Shown: in pieces, positions 7,856 through 16,970 of the stretch
How positions within the stretch are numbered: the stretch's first letter is position 1
Layout: every line of letters starts with the position of its first letter
NCBI GenBank assembly: GCA_019638615.1
Contig: JAHBTL010000028.1
Span: 35,137-99,136 of the forward strand
DNA length: 64,000 nucleotides
Source: Chitinophagaceae bacterium
Lineage (GTDB): Bacteria > Bacteroidota > Bacteroidia > Chitinophagales > Chitinophagaceae
Reading direction: 5' to 3'
The notes under the pieces: generated by a model
Databases searched by the model: none
What the model was told of the DNA's origin: nothing
What the model saw: the letters and a program-made list of their open reading frames with translations, nothing else
Program-made: the position numbers and the translations under genes

Positions 7856-9622
7856 TTACTGGTATTTAATTTTCTCGTACAGCTTTGCCAGCGATTGCAG
7901 CAATGCTTCGGGCGATGTCAGTATCTGGTAATGATGTTGCCCGAACATTTGCGGCAGATAATATTTGGCCTGTGCTTCAATAGCCAACGCATAGGAGTTG
8001 ATCCTGCGTTCGTTCAACTCCCTCAATGCCTGCTTGATATCCTGTATGCCGTGCTGTCCTTCGTATTTATCGTAATCATTGGGCTTGCCATCGGATAATA
8101 CAATGATCCATTTGTTCCTGGCGGGCTGCCTGTCCATACGTGCCCCCGCGTGACGCAGGGCCGGGCCGATCCTGGTATACCCGCCGGGCTCTGCCGCACC
8201 GATCCGTAATTTGGCTGTGTCCCAGCTTTCGTTAAAATCTTTCAGCGTAAGGTAAGTGGTATAGTTCCTGGTTTTGGAATAGAATCCGTCAATGGCAAAA
8301 TCAATATCAAATTCATGCAGTATTTCACTAAACAAAATTGATACTTCCTTTTCCACATCTATCACGCGGTTCCCGGCAGCATAGCCGTCGCTTGACAGGC
8401 TGATATCGAGTAAGACCAGTATTGCGATATCCTTTTCTTTTTTCCGTTGGGAAAAATAGATCCTTTCATCGGGCGATACCCCGGAATGAATGTCGGTATA
8501 CATGTCCGTGAGCGCATCCAGGTCAAATGTTTCGCCCTGCAATTGCCTTCTCTGCTGCAACAGCCTGTTATTCACACTGGTCAGCATTTTCCGCAAACCA
8601 TTTAAAACAGTTTTATACTTTGCGATGGTATGATTGTAATAAGATGCCTGCGTTGTTAGCTGCGTTTTAGGGTACACTTTGCAGAAGCCGGGCAGGTAAG
8701 CCCGTTTTTTAAAATCCCATTCATCGTATTTCAGGTGAAAGCCTTTTTCATCCACTTCGGCACTCTCCGCAAGAGATGTGTTCTCTACAAAATCCGCCTG
8801 GTAAACAGAGTGCACCGTATTATCAACCCTTACCGTAAACCGCATGTCCATTCCCTCCAGGGCTTCCTGGTGACTTTCCAGCTCATCTTTCCCGTCAAAG
8901 TCCCGCCAGTTACCGTTAAACGACTCGGCTGTTTCTATTTTTTCAAAGCTGTGCATCAGCACATAGTCTTCCTGCTGCTTTTTATCAATGGTCAACGATG
9001 CTATTTCCTCCACTGCTTTTGCCTGCAAGGTCGTTTTGGCTTCTATTTTGTTTTGAAGCGTGGGAGTAGTATCGTCAAAGTTTTTCAGGTTGTCTGTATG
9101 CTCTACGCCGGAAGCATTTTTCATCCATTTGCCATACAGCCAACTGTAGTCCGGGGTTGCATCTTTTTTATGGAGCGGCAACCGGGGTATTGCTGCTGAA
9201 TGCCATTCCTGCAGGGAAGGATATTCCGTGAACATTTTTTTCAATACCAGCGGGGCCGTTTCTTTTGCTTTCTGTAAAGATTGCTCAGAAGTATATGCTT
9301 CCTCCTGCCAGTTGAGGTGCAGTTGTTGCTGAATGCATAAATAAACCGTTCTGAAAATATAGAATCGCAGGTTTTCTTCTTTACTGCGGAAGAGGGAGCA
9401 ATGAGCGGGAAGGAAAAAATTACGATCCTTATACCCGCCTTCCCTTTCGGCGGGAAAAATGTCGACAGGTGCGGCACAAATTGCCCGTGCGAGCAAGGTC
9501 AGCCTGGGCTTGATATCCGACAGGCTTACCTGGCGGCTTAATACATCGGCATTGTTAAGTCGTCTTTTCTTAAAATATTTTAAAACCTTCGCGTATAGCA
9601 GCTCATCTAATTCTACACCCAT
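7856..9622 (-). CDS. norD: NorD-like VWA-domain protein, nitric oxide reductase activation
   Basis: This is a 588-residue protein without signal peptide. The C-terminal third (about 400-585) is a von Willebrand factor A domain with the metal-site motif DISLSSDG and the later WIIVLSDGKPNDYDKYEG. The N-terminal two thirds is the less conserved NorD region. NorD works with the AAA+ ATPase NorQ to insert or activate the non-haem iron of NorB. The gene is 10 bases after norQ and 10 before the norE remnant, all in the same direction. Length fits the family (about 600). Confidence 0.88.
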   Translation of the reverse strand: MGVELDELLYAKVLKYFKKRRLNNADVLSRQVSLSDIKPRLTLLARAICAAPVDIFPAEREGGYKDRNFFLPAHCSLFRSKEENLRFYIFRTVYLCIQQQLHLNWQEEAYTSEQSLQKAKETAPLVLKKMFTEYPSLQEWHSAAIPRLPLHKKDATPDYSWLYGKWMKNASGVEHTDNLKNFDDTTPTLQNKIEAKTTLQAKAVEEIASLTIDKKQQEDYVLMHSFEKIETAESFNGNWRDFDGKDELESHQEALEGMDMRFTVRVDNTVHSVYQADFVENTSLAESAEVDEKGFHLKYDEWDFKKRAYLPGFCKVYPKTQLTTQASYYNHTIAKYKTVLNGLRKMLTSVNNRLLQQRRQLQGETFDLDALTDMYTDIHSGVSPDERIYFSQRKKEKDIAILVLLDISLSSDGYAAGNRVIDVEKEVSILFSEILHEFDIDFAIDGFYSKTRNYTTYLTLKDFNESWDTAKLRIGAAEPGGYTRIGPALRHAGARMDRQPARNKWIIVLSDGKPNDYDKYEGQHGIQDIKQALRELNERRINSYALAIEAQAKYYLPQMFGQHHYQILTSPEALLQSLAKLYEKIKYQ

Positions 9623-9632
9623 TACTCCCGTT

Positions 9633-10418
9633 TTATATCATCAGATCGCAGAGGTCTTTTAAAGCCCGGATGGTTTCCTCCTCATCCGTTAAAGGCTCCA
9701 CTACCGCTACGTGCACCGCCAGGCGTTTGGGCAAACCGCTATGGATCAGTTTGGCCGCATCTACCAGCAACCTGGTGGAAACGGTTTCCGTCAGTCCCAG
9801 CTCGGTAAGGTTCCTGATCTTATTACCGATGGCAACCAGCTTTTGGGCTACCTCTTTTTGCACACCTGTTTCGGCTACCAGTATTTCCGCTTCCACTTTC
9901 GGTGGCGGATAACCGAAAGACAAGGCCACAAAACGTTGCCGGGTGGAAGGCTTCAGCTCTTTAAACCCTTTTTGATACCCGGGGTTGAAGGAGGCTACCA
10001 GCAAAAAATCGGGGTGCGCCCGGACAGTCTCTCCCAATTTATCAATAAAAAGCTCCCTGCGGTGATCGGTAAGCGAATGAATGGCGACGATCACATCGGG
10101 GCGGGCTTCTGCTATTTCATCGAGGTATAAAATATATCCATGTTTAACAGCCATTGTAAGCGGCCCGTCTATCCAGATGGTTTCAGCGCCTTTGATAATA
10201 AACCGTCCGATGAGGTCGGTAGAGGAGGTTTCCTCGTGACAGCTTACCGTTATCAGCTTTTTGTCGAGCTCATTAGCCATATATTCCACAAAGCGGGATT
10301 TGCCCGACCCGGTGGGGCCTTTGAGCAATAAGGGTAGCTTCAATTCATTTACATGGTTAAAAACTTCTACCTCCGTGCCGATGGCTTTATAAAAAACAGT
10401 ATGTTCTGCTACTATCAT
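9633..10418 (-). CDS. norQ: NorQ/CbbQ-type AAA+ ATPase (MoxR-like)
   Basis: This is a 261-residue AAA+ ATPase. The Walker A motif GPTGSGKS is at residues 34-41, Walker B YILYLDEIAEA near residue 92-102, and the sensor region LLVASFNPGYQ near 136-146. The overall length and the C-terminal LTDEEETIRALKDL match NirQ/NorQ/CbbQ proteins. It is expected to act in the cytoplasm with NorD as a chaperone for nitric oxide reductase. It follows norB with a 93-base gap that contains a stem-loop, so its expression may differ from that of norCB. Confidence 0.9.
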   Translation of the reverse strand: MIVAEHTVFYKAIGTEVEVFNHVNELKLPLLLKGPTGSGKSRFVEYMANELDKKLITVSCHEETSSTDLIGRFIIKGAETIWIDGPLTMAVKHGYILYLDEIAEARPDVIVAIHSLTDHRRELFIDKLGETVRAHPDFLLVASFNPGYQKGFKELKPSTRQRFVALSFGYPPPKVEAEILVAETGVQKEVAQKLVAIGNKIRNLTELGLTETVSTRLLVDAAKLIHSGLPKRLAVHVAVVEPLTDEEETIRALKDLCDLMI

Positions 10419-10442
10419 ATTGATCTGTTTATTTTAAAAAAA

Positions 10443-10482
10443 ACCGGAACCGAATGTAGGCTGAAGAACTTCCGGCTCCGGT
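10443..10482 (-). promoter_or_regulatory. Stem-loop between norB and norQ
   Basis: ACCGGAACCG (10443-10452) can pair with CGGCTCCGGT (10473-10482) with one G-U or mismatch, enclosing a 20-base loop. There is no clear T-run on the minus-strand side, so it may act as an RNA processing or stability site rather than a full terminator. Confidence 0.4.
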
Positions 10483-10511
10483 AGTTATTGATATTAGCTG
10501 CCATGTTAAGA

Positions 10512-11852
10512 TCAATAACTTTTTACCTCCAACGCTTCATCTGTAGGTCTTCCATATTTAATAAATTCCAGTATATACAGCAGGATGCCTGTAGCAAAAA
10601 GAGTAGCGCAGAGCAGCAATACCACAAAGTGAATGCTGATCTCGTTCTGCACTTCCATGAACTCCATTTTCATTTTACGTTCCATATACACCTGCGCAAC
10701 GCCTGCCACGCCAAATGCCACCGTCATGCCCAGCATGCCGATATTAGAAAGCCAGAAGGCCATATGACCGCTCGTTTTATCATAACGTTTCCTGCCGGTT
10801 ACATTGGGTAAAGCATAACTTATGATGGCCAACACAATCATGGCGTATGCACCCCAAAAAGCATAGTGACCATGCATAGCAGTTACCAGTGTGCCGTGCG
10901 TGTAAATATTGGTTTGCGGCAGCGTATGCGCAAAACCCAGCAAACCGGCGCCGATAAAGGAAACAATGGAAGCGCCGATGGTCCAGAACAGTGCTATCTT
11001 ATTGGGATGGGATTTCTCTCCTTTGCGATACATATATACCGCGAATAACGCCATACCTAAAAAAGCCAGGGGTTCCAGGGCAGAAAAGATCCCGCCGACG
11101 ATCAGCCATATCTTATTCACGCCTATATAATAATAGTGGTGCCCTGTGCCCAGCAGGCCAGACAGGAACGTTAAGCCTACGATTACATACAACCATTTTT
11201 CTATCACTTCACGGTCTACCCCGGTCAGCTTGATCAGTAAGTAAGAGAGGATGCCACCCATGATCAGCTCCCACACGCCTTCTACCCACAGGTGCACCAC
11301 CCACCAGCGGAAAAAGGAATCCATCACCTGGCTGTCGAACCAGATCATGCCGGGCAGGTAAAGCAGGGCCGCGAATACCAGTCCCATCGTTAACACCAGG
11401 GCGGTAGTGGTTTTTCTTTTCCCTTTAAAAAGCGTGGCTAAAATGAGCCCGAGGAACAGCAGCACATTTACTACCACCAGGTAATCCAGCTCTCTCGGGA
11501 TCTCGAGGAATTTTCTTCCTTCCCAATGATTAAAATGATACCCGACAATTGCCGCCACGCCCACCAATGCAAGCGATATCAGCTGTACATAGGCCAGCTT
11601 TACACTCACCAGCTCCCGCTGCGCTTCTTCCGGGATAATATAATAGGCAGCGCCCATAAAGCCGGTAAGCAGCCACACCACCAGTAAATTGGTATGTACC
11701 GCTCTTGCCGTATTAAAAGGAATAACATTGTGAAGGCCATCCCACCCAATGCGGGCAAAGCCCATGATAAAGCCATACACGATTTGCAGGGCAAACAATA
11801 GCATACACAATCCAAAGAACCAGTACGCTACTTTTTGTGATTTGTATTTCAT
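10512..11852 (-). CDS. norB: Nitric oxide reductase large subunit NorB
   Basis: This is a 446-residue, 12-membrane-segment haem-copper oxidase superfamily protein. Expected ligands are visible: His53 (AVHTNLL), His187 with Glu191 and Glu195 (HLWVEGVWELI), His238-His239 (GTGHHYY), and His327/His329 (MHGHYAFW). Glutamates in place of the oxidase Tyr-His are typical of NO reductases. There is no N-terminal extension of the quinol-type qNor, and a separate norC gene lies just upstream, so this is a cytochrome c-dependent cNor. It reduces 2 NO to N2O at the inner membrane. No nitrite or nitrous oxide reductase gene is in the window, so NO detoxification is as likely as denitrification. Confidence 0.95.
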   Translation of the reverse strand: MKYKSQKVAYWFFGLCMLLFALQIVYGFIMGFARIGWDGLHNVIPFNTARAVHTNLLVVWLLTGFMGAAYYIIPEEAQRELVSVKLAYVQLISLALVGVAAIVGYHFNHWEGRKFLEIPRELDYLVVVNVLLFLGLILATLFKGKRKTTTALVLTMGLVFAALLYLPGMIWFDSQVMDSFFRWWVVHLWVEGVWELIMGGILSYLLIKLTGVDREVIEKWLYVIVGLTFLSGLLGTGHHYYYIGVNKIWLIVGGIFSALEPLAFLGMALFAVYMYRKGEKSHPNKIALFWTIGASIVSFIGAGLLGFAHTLPQTNIYTHGTLVTAMHGHYAFWGAYAMIVLAIISYALPNVTGRKRYDKTSGHMAFWLSNIGMLGMTVAFGVAGVAQVYMERKMKMEFMEVQNEISIHFVVLLLCATLFATGILLYILEFIKYGRPTDEALEVKSY

Positions 11853-11870
11853 ATTTTTAAAAGATTGAGA

Positions 11871-12305
11871 TTATTCTTTGTCTTTTGCCAACGGTGAAAC
11901 AACACGTTCAAAGCCATTGAGGTCAATATTGCCGATCCATTTGAGATAGGCGATAACGGCTTCCGTATCTTCATCGTTCATTTCATATTTCACCATTTTC
12001 CGCCCTCTTGGTCCCCAGGGAATAGGCGACTGCAGTACCGCTTTTACGTAGCCTTCCCCCCTTCTTTCTATTACCTTGGTAAGCTCCGGCGCATAGTACC
12101 CCCCTTCTCCCAATATGGTATGACAGCCCATACAGTTATTGGCTTCCCATATCTGTTTTCCCCTAATCACATTCGCATCAATCTGATGGTGGTTTGTTTG
12201 ATCGTTCTTCGGCTGGAACGAGTAAATCGTAAGCCCGATAAATATTAAAAATGTTACTACAGTACCCCCCAGAAAGAAAGCCCTTGCCTGCGATTTAGAT
12301 AACAT
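11871..12305 (-). CDS. norC: Nitric oxide reductase cytochrome c subunit NorC
   Basis: This is a 144-residue protein with one N-terminal membrane anchor (about residues 10-28) and a c-type haem site CMGCH (Cys58, Cys61, His62). Met104 or Met109 in GRKMVKYEM is the likely axial ligand. It passes electrons to NorB. Length and layout are typical for NorC. The gene is the first of the operon and is followed by norB after 18 bases. A CRP/FNR-type palindrome lies upstream at 12403-12418. Confidence 0.94.
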   Translation of the reverse strand: MLSKSQARAFFLGGTVVTFLIFIGLTIYSFQPKNDQTNHHQIDANVIRGKQIWEANNCMGCHTILGEGGYYAPELTKVIERRGEGYVKAVLQSPIPWGPRGRKMVKYEMNDEDTEAVIAYLKWIGNIDLNGFERVVSPLAKDKE

Positions 12306-12354
12306 AATTGTGAAGTTTAGTTAGTTTATTAAATGGATTGCAACACAGAAAGAA

Positions 12355-12379
12355 CAAAGTAGTTTCCGGGAGCAAAGTA
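12355..12379 (-). promoter_or_regulatory. Candidate norC core promoter elements
   Basis: Two TACTTTG elements occur on the minus strand, at 12379-12373 and 12361-12355. Each is one base shorter than the consensus TAnnTTTG. If the upstream one is used, the start of transcription would lie near 12369. No other likely element lies between these and the ATG at 12305. Confidence 0.35.
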
Positions 12380-12402
12380 ATTGCAGGAAGAACACCAACG
12401 GT

Positions 12403-12418
12403 TATGACCGAAGTCACA
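12403..12418 (-). promoter_or_regulatory. CRP/FNR-family binding site upstream of norC
   Basis: On the minus strand the site reads TGTGA-N6-TCATA, close to the classic TGTGA-N6-TCACA palindrome. Its centre lies about 41.5 bases before the start predicted from the TACTTTG at 12379-12373, the usual spot for an activator that touches RNA polymerase. This suggests control of the nor operon by a CRP/FNR-type regulator. No such regulator gene is in the window. The rest of the gap 12306-12621 shows nothing else. Confidence 0.55.
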
Positions 12419-12621
12419 CAATAAAAAGTAATAATTAACTATTGCGGGATTCTTTGAAAGGATATCTGCGGAGCGGAATTGTTCAGCAAGTCTTTATTAA
12501 TAACTTGTTCGGTTACCAGCCGCCCGGGAGTGTCTCTTATCAAATTATGTATTCCTGCACAAATACCCCATCATGGAGTTTTAAAGCCCCGGGGTTGTAC
12601 AATATAAGTTAAAGCATTGAC

Positions 12622-14223
12622 TTACGGTTTAACCGTTACCGCTTTAATTGAATGGGGTTTATTGTCTGCTACAAATAACAACATCATAAATTCTCCTTCT
12701 CCGTTTTTAACAGCTTCATTATAATTTTTTAGTGCCTCATTGTATTGCTTCGTAAAATAGCTATTGGTGGAAAGATCTGCCTGGTGCGTATATGATCTCC
12801 CTTTTTTTGCCGCGCCGTACAGCTTACTAACCCAGTAACGGGAAAAGTCGCCTGCTGTATATTTATCAAGCGCTGTATTGGGCATTTTCTTACCATCTAT
12901 CCATATTCCATATACAGCCGCATTTTTAAAGCCTTCAAACTGTTTTTCTGATAATTTCATCCGTTGAGAAGAAGGTTTTGTTGGCTTTACGATGGCTATA
13001 GATAAACTGCTTTGTTGCTGAAGGCTCATTTGTTTATATATTTCCTCCAGTTGCTTTTTATCCTCATTTGACATTTTGCCCTTGTAAAACCCTCTAACCT
13101 CACCGGTATCACTATTATATTGAGATAATATCCGGCGAAACCGATTAAGTTCTTCTTCCGATACGCCTTCTTCCGTAAAACCAAGCGACCGTTCTTTTAA
13201 GTTTATGAATGGCTTTGGAGTTGTATCGTAAGGCAATGCTTTTTTAAGTGTGCCGGATGTTTCGGCTTTTACCATTTCACCAACATTCTGTAGTATTACC
13301 TTGTCTGCATCAGTAAAGCTGAATAACAAAACAGCTATCAGTACCCCAACTGATACCATACTTTTTTTAAAGAAGGCTTTAGCGGTTGACGTTTTTTGTG
13401 TTATCATTTTTATGCGCTTTTTGGTGATGAGGTAATGAAATGAATGAGAAAATACGTTGAGCTTATTTATTAATGCGGGAGCCGATATCAGCATATATAA
13501 ATAGTCTTCCTCATTACCAGCCTTTTCCTTACCTTCTTCATCTGCAAGAAACTCGTGGTTCAACTGCATGGTTCTTTTAAACCCATATAAAAAAGGATTG
13601 AAAAAGAAGAAGGCAGTTACAGCCTCTATAAAAATAATATCAAGGCTATGCTTTTGGCGTACATGAGCAAATTCATGCGCTAATATAGCCGGATTAATCT
13701 GTTGTTTTTGGTATTGCTCTCTGCAAAGAAAAATATACTGCATAAATGAAAAGGGCAACATAGGTTTATCAACCAGTACCAGCTTCACATTCTTATTATG
13801 TACAACAGTGGAATGCTTTATCTTATGGAGCAAGTAATAAATATTCCTTATGCTCCTGAATAGCAGGGCAGTAACAATACAAGCGTATAATAGGATAATC
13901 CATAATTGAAAAGAAAAAAAGTTGCGGGAAGATGGAGATATTGAGGATGGCTTGTCCGTTTGCTTTGCGTTGCCTGAAGGTTGATTTATATAGCTCCGTT
14001 CTATATTTCCCATGGCTTCATTTGCTGTTGAAATCACTTGAACAATTGTATTGTTTTTGGTGCTAACAGGTATAGATATTAACGGTATTGTCAAAGCCAA
14101 AACAACAGCAAACAGAAGATATGTTCTCTTAAAAACATGCAATTTTTCTTTTTCCAGGAATATTTTATAAAGCAATAGAAATATTCCCGAGCAAACGACT
14201 GATTTAATGATATATGTAATCAT
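12622..14223 (-). CDS. BlaR1/MecR1-like M56 membrane metallopeptidase
   Basis: This is a 533-residue protein with N-terminal membrane segments (about residues 3-22, 34-53, 105-124) and a cytoplasmic zinc peptidase motif HEFAH at 183-187, followed by RQKHSLDIIFIEAVTAFFFF. Another membrane segment is near residue 285-305. In BlaR1 systems this peptidase removes the BlaI-type repressor after a signal. The outer C-terminal part (about 310-533) has no penicillin-binding SxxK pattern that I can see, so the signal is probably not a beta-lactam. It overlaps the BlaI-like gene by 4 bases (ATGA), so the two are translated together. Confidence 0.85.
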   Translation of the reverse strand: MITYIIKSVVCSGIFLLLYKIFLEKEKLHVFKRTYLLFAVVLALTIPLISIPVSTKNNTIVQVISTANEAMGNIERSYINQPSGNAKQTDKPSSISPSSRNFFSFQLWIILLYACIVTALLFRSIRNIYYLLHKIKHSTVVHNKNVKLVLVDKPMLPFSFMQYIFLCREQYQKQQINPAILAHEFAHVRQKHSLDIIFIEAVTAFFFFNPFLYGFKRTMQLNHEFLADEEGKEKAGNEEDYLYMLISAPALINKLNVFSHSFHYLITKKRIKMITQKTSTAKAFFKKSMVSVGVLIAVLLFSFTDADKVILQNVGEMVKAETSGTLKKALPYDTTPKPFINLKERSLGFTEEGVSEEELNRFRRILSQYNSDTGEVRGFYKGKMSNEDKKQLEEIYKQMSLQQQSSLSIAIVKPTKPSSQRMKLSEKQFEGFKNAAVYGIWIDGKKMPNTALDKYTAGDFSRYWVSKLYGAAKKGRSYTHQADLSTNSYFTKQYNEALKNYNEAVKNGEGEFMMLLFVADNKPHSIKAVTVKP

Positions 14224-14591
14224 TTTTGCTTCTTTTTTATCCGCTGATCAATAAGTTGCCTTAACGCTTCCAGCTCTTTCTTTGATAGCCTTGTTGCATT
14301 TGTAAAAAAAGAGGCAAACTGCAAGGCCGAGTTATCAAAATGCTGCTCAATCATCTCATTTACCTGTCTGGAAAAATAATCCTCTCTTTTTACAAGCGGG
14401 TAATACTCCCTCGAGTTGCCATAGAGTGTATAACCGATACATTTTTTTTTCTGCATACGGGTTAATAAGGTAGCCAGCGTAGTAGGCGCCGGCTTGGGTT
14501 CAGGCAATTCTTCCAGTAATGTCTTGAAAAAAACCTTGCCTTTTTTCCAGATCACCTCCATTATAATTTCTTCAGCTTTACTTAAGCTCAT
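14220..14591 (-). CDS. BlaI/MecI/CopY family transcriptional repressor
   Basis: This is a 123-residue protein with the BlaI winged-helix domain (SKAEEIIMEVIWKKGKVFFK, then PAPTTLATLLTRMQKKKCIG, a recognition region) and a C-terminal helical dimer region (ASFFTNATRLSKKELEALRQ). It should repress its own operon through the inverted repeat just upstream at 14611-14628. The paired M56 peptidase gene overlaps its 3' end. Length is typical of the family (about 120-125). Confidence 0.92.
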   Translation of the reverse strand: MSLSKAEEIIMEVIWKKGKVFFKTLLEELPEPKPAPTTLATLLTRMQKKKCIGYTLYGNSREYYPLVKREDYFSRQVNEMIEQHFDNSALQFASFFTNATRLSKKELEALRQLIDQRIKKKQK

Positions 14592-14610
14592 TTCTACAAT
14601 TTGTTATTAT

Positions 14611-14628
14611 GTTCTATAAATGTAGAAC
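14611..14628. promoter_or_regulatory. BlaI-type operator
   Basis: GTTCTA-N6-TAGAAC is a perfect 6+6 inverted repeat 20 bases before the repressor's ATG. A further half-like element TTCTACA lies at 14592-14598. The position fits autorepression. Confidence 0.6.
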
Positions 14629-14699
14629 AAAAATATTACAAAGCAAATTTTAATACAAGAATTACCAAATTTTCAGATTAACATTAATATTGCATATGG

Positions 14700-15317
14700 T
14701 TATTGACCCAGTACAAACACACTCACTCCTGTTTCTTTGGCATTCAGCAATATTCCACAATTCCATTGCTGTGTGCAATAAGGCAGCAGGCTGTTAATAA
14801 ATGGTTTGGCTACCAGGCGCTGGGGGGTACTTATAATAATCGTTACTTTATTGTGCAGGAAATATTCAAGTACAGCCAGCAACTTATCAAATACTGCCGG
14901 TTCATAATTTACATCGCTTAATAATAAAACACCCGGTAAAGAAGCCTGCATCGCATCTTTCCAATCCATTACGACAGCATGGGTGTTCTTCAATTGTAAA
15001 TGTGCGATAGATTGCTGCATACACGCTACCGCCTGTTCTTCCCTATCGGTAATGATTACCTGTTTTGCCGTGCCGGCTGCATATAAACCCGGTAAGCCTA
15101 ACCCTGCCGCCAGTTCCAGTATGTTCTTCCCCTCAATATATTGCGGATGCTCCTGCAGAAAATTGCATAAACCGATTGACGCCGGCCATACCTGCGCCCA
15201 GTAAGCAGCGCCTTTATTATTGCTGTATATTTTTTGTACAGCTTCTGCATCGGGAATATATATTTCCAGTGAAGTATTGGCAATAGGAAATGTTTGGAGG
15301 TGGAGAGGAAGTGACAT
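14700..15317 (-). CDS. Class I SAM-dependent methyltransferase (METTL16/FAM86-type lysine methyltransferase-like)
   Basis: This is a 205-residue methyltransferase. The SAM-binding motif ILELAAGLGLPGLYAA lies at about residues 64-79, acidic motif II VIITDREEQAV near 87-97, and the post-motif VLLLSDVNYEPAVFDK near 132-147 replaces the eukaryotic DxxY/DVxY signature. The pattern matches the methyltransferase_16 group, which methylates lysines of proteins in eukaryotes; bacterial substrates are unknown. It is a single gene between the BlaI operator and the broken PIN gene. The start is set by the MSLPLHLQ N-terminus, which matches the usual beginning of the domain. Confidence 0.75.
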   Translation of the reverse strand: MSLPLHLQTFPIANTSLEIYIPDAEAVQKIYSNNKGAAYWAQVWPASIGLCNFLQEHPQYIEGKNILELAAGLGLPGLYAAGTAKQVIITDREEQAVACMQQSIAHLQLKNTHAVVMDWKDAMQASLPGVLLLSDVNYEPAVFDKLLAVLEYFLHNKVTIIISTPQRLVAKPFINSLLPYCTQQWNCGILLNAKETGVSVFVLGQ

Positions 15318-15391
15318 GGGTGCAAAGATGAGGAGTTAGTACTAATAGTTATTCATCTTCCTTTATTCTACGCATTTCCATCATAGCCAGC

Positions 15392-15895
15392 TTATCTGCA
15401 CCAGACTTTAAGCCTTTGTTCGCATTCTGCTATAGGGAGTCTTTTATTTATTGAAATTAATTCCTTCAAAAATGAACATGCATCTGCAGGCGACAGTATA
15501 CCATGATCCACTAATTGATCTATTAACCAGAATATACCATGAACTGTTATTTGTTTTGATGTGGCATCAATTCTCAAAGGTTTATCACCTGATAGTAAGA
15601 TCGCTTCTTTTTGCCGGGCATAAAAAACCGCTGACCAATCCTGTTCTGACAACCGCGTATCTTCCCGGCTCAGCGCCCGGATTTCTATCAGTTCAACTGC
15701 CGAAATGCTGATCACCGTAAACTTACCCGAATTAATATGCGGTTGGATCAGTGCAACTTGTTCCTCATATAATTCAGCAAGAATGATCTCTGTAGTTGTA
15801 AATTCATATTACAGCGCCAGGCAATGATCAAACAATCCTGTCTTAACAAGGTCTATCAGGATGTTCGCATCTTGTATGGCAATTCTTTTCATCAT
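15392..15895 (-). pseudogene. PIN-domain (DUF3368-like) toxin gene interrupted by one stop codon
   Basis: The intact frame would start at 15895 or 15892 with MKRIAIQDANILIDLVK, a typical PIN start with the first acidic residue. After 27 codons a TAA (15811-15809) interrupts it; reading continues in the same frame with YEFTTTEIILAELYEEQ and then the downstream part ISAVELIEIRALS, AILLSGDKPLR (PIN acidic motif) and a C-terminal FLKEL helix. The stop could arise from CAA by one change. It begins 15 bases after the ImmA/IrrE regulator gene, a known type of pairing. Loss of the toxin with the partner still intact is the simplest reading. Confidence 0.75.
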
Positions 15896-15910
15896 TAGCA
15901 ACACTGCTTT

Positions 15911-16942
15911 TTAAGCATTGGCATCTAATTGCTCCCTGAATGTCGCCAGTTTTACGCCCGCAAGATTGGCAGCTTTGCTCAGGCTTACCATTTCTTCAGC
16001 AGCCAATCTGAAAACAAGATGCTCAAAACGATAACTTTTTTCCTTACCAGCGAAATTACCTAATCCTTCCTCTTTTTTATTGGCTGCTATTGATTTCCAG
16101 AACCGGGCTGCTGCATTTTTACTTATTATGCCTTTCAATTGAGCCCGCATCATAATAGCCTGTACAGAAATACCAAATTGCTCCTTAATACTCACCAGTT
16201 CGCCCATAGCAATATTGTTCCTGGTAGTGCCTATCAGTTTTTCCAGGCAATCATCCGGCAGCAATAACGCCCCTGCAAATGCATGACAAATTCTCTCTTT
16301 ATCCGCTCCCTTCTCAATATTAAGCACAAGATGACCGAGCTCATGCAAAGCAGTAAAACGCTTTCTTTCCACACTATAATTTTTATTGATAACCACCACC
16401 GGAATATCGCCTACAAAAGTACTCAACCCGTCAAACGCATCAGGCGCATCCATTTCAATTACTCTTACCTCATTGTTTTCCAGCATTTCTATTACATTCG
16501 GTATAGGGTCAAATCCCAGGTTCCAGTCTTTGATGAGCTTTAAGGCTGCTTTTTCTACCTGTTCAACTTCCGCTATCTGTATATTTTTTACAGGATTACT
16601 AAACCTGCTTTTGATGTCCAGTAATCGCTCTACTTCCAGGTATCGTTCCAGGTGGTCTTTTACTTTTTCTTTAATGCTCTCAATCTGTTTTACAGACAAT
16701 GCTGAACTTTTCCGGAATTCTACAGCACCAAGCTGTACAGGGTCACGAAGGAAATAATCCGGTTTTACATCCAGGGCTTTCGCCAGGGCTATCAATACTT
16801 CACCGGTAGGTTTCATGATACCCTGCTCGTATTTATTCAATGCCTGCTTGCTGATAGTAACTGCAGTATTGTTGGACAGGTCCTGGAGCGACCAGCCCTT
16901 CATTTTTCGGGCAGATTTGAGACGTTCGGCGAATGCTTCCAT
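15911..16942 (-). CDS. XRE-family regulator fused to ImmA/IrrE metallopeptidase
   Basis: This is a 343-residue protein. Residues 5-67 form a helix-turn-helix (LKSARKMKGWSLQDLSN, ISKQALNKYEQGIMKP), and residues 145-265 an ImmA/IrrE peptidase domain with the zinc motif HELGH at 200-204 and a downstream FAGALLLP. The true start is the ATG at 16942: the longer frame upstream to 17077 runs through the operator and is not protein-like. In comparable systems this kind of protein serves as antitoxin or antirepressor for an adjacent gene; here the adjacent PIN gene is broken. An inverted repeat over its own promoter suggests autoregulation. Confidence 0.88.
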   Translation of the reverse strand: MEAFAERLKSARKMKGWSLQDLSNNTAVTISKQALNKYEQGIMKPTGEVLIALAKALDVKPDYFLRDPVQLGAVEFRKSSALSVKQIESIKEKVKDHLERYLEVERLLDIKSRFSNPVKNIQIAEVEQVEKAALKLIKDWNLGFDPIPNVIEMLENNEVRVIEMDAPDAFDGLSTFVGDIPVVVINKNYSVERKRFTALHELGHLVLNIEKGADKERICHAFAGALLLPDDCLEKLIGTTRNNIAMGELVSIKEQFGISVQAIMMRAQLKGIISKNAAARFWKSIAANKKEEGLGNFAGKEKSYRFEHLVFRLAAEEMVSLSKAANLAGVKLATFREQLDANA

Positions 16943-16970
16943 AACAGTGGTTTTTAAGCAGAAAGAGAAA

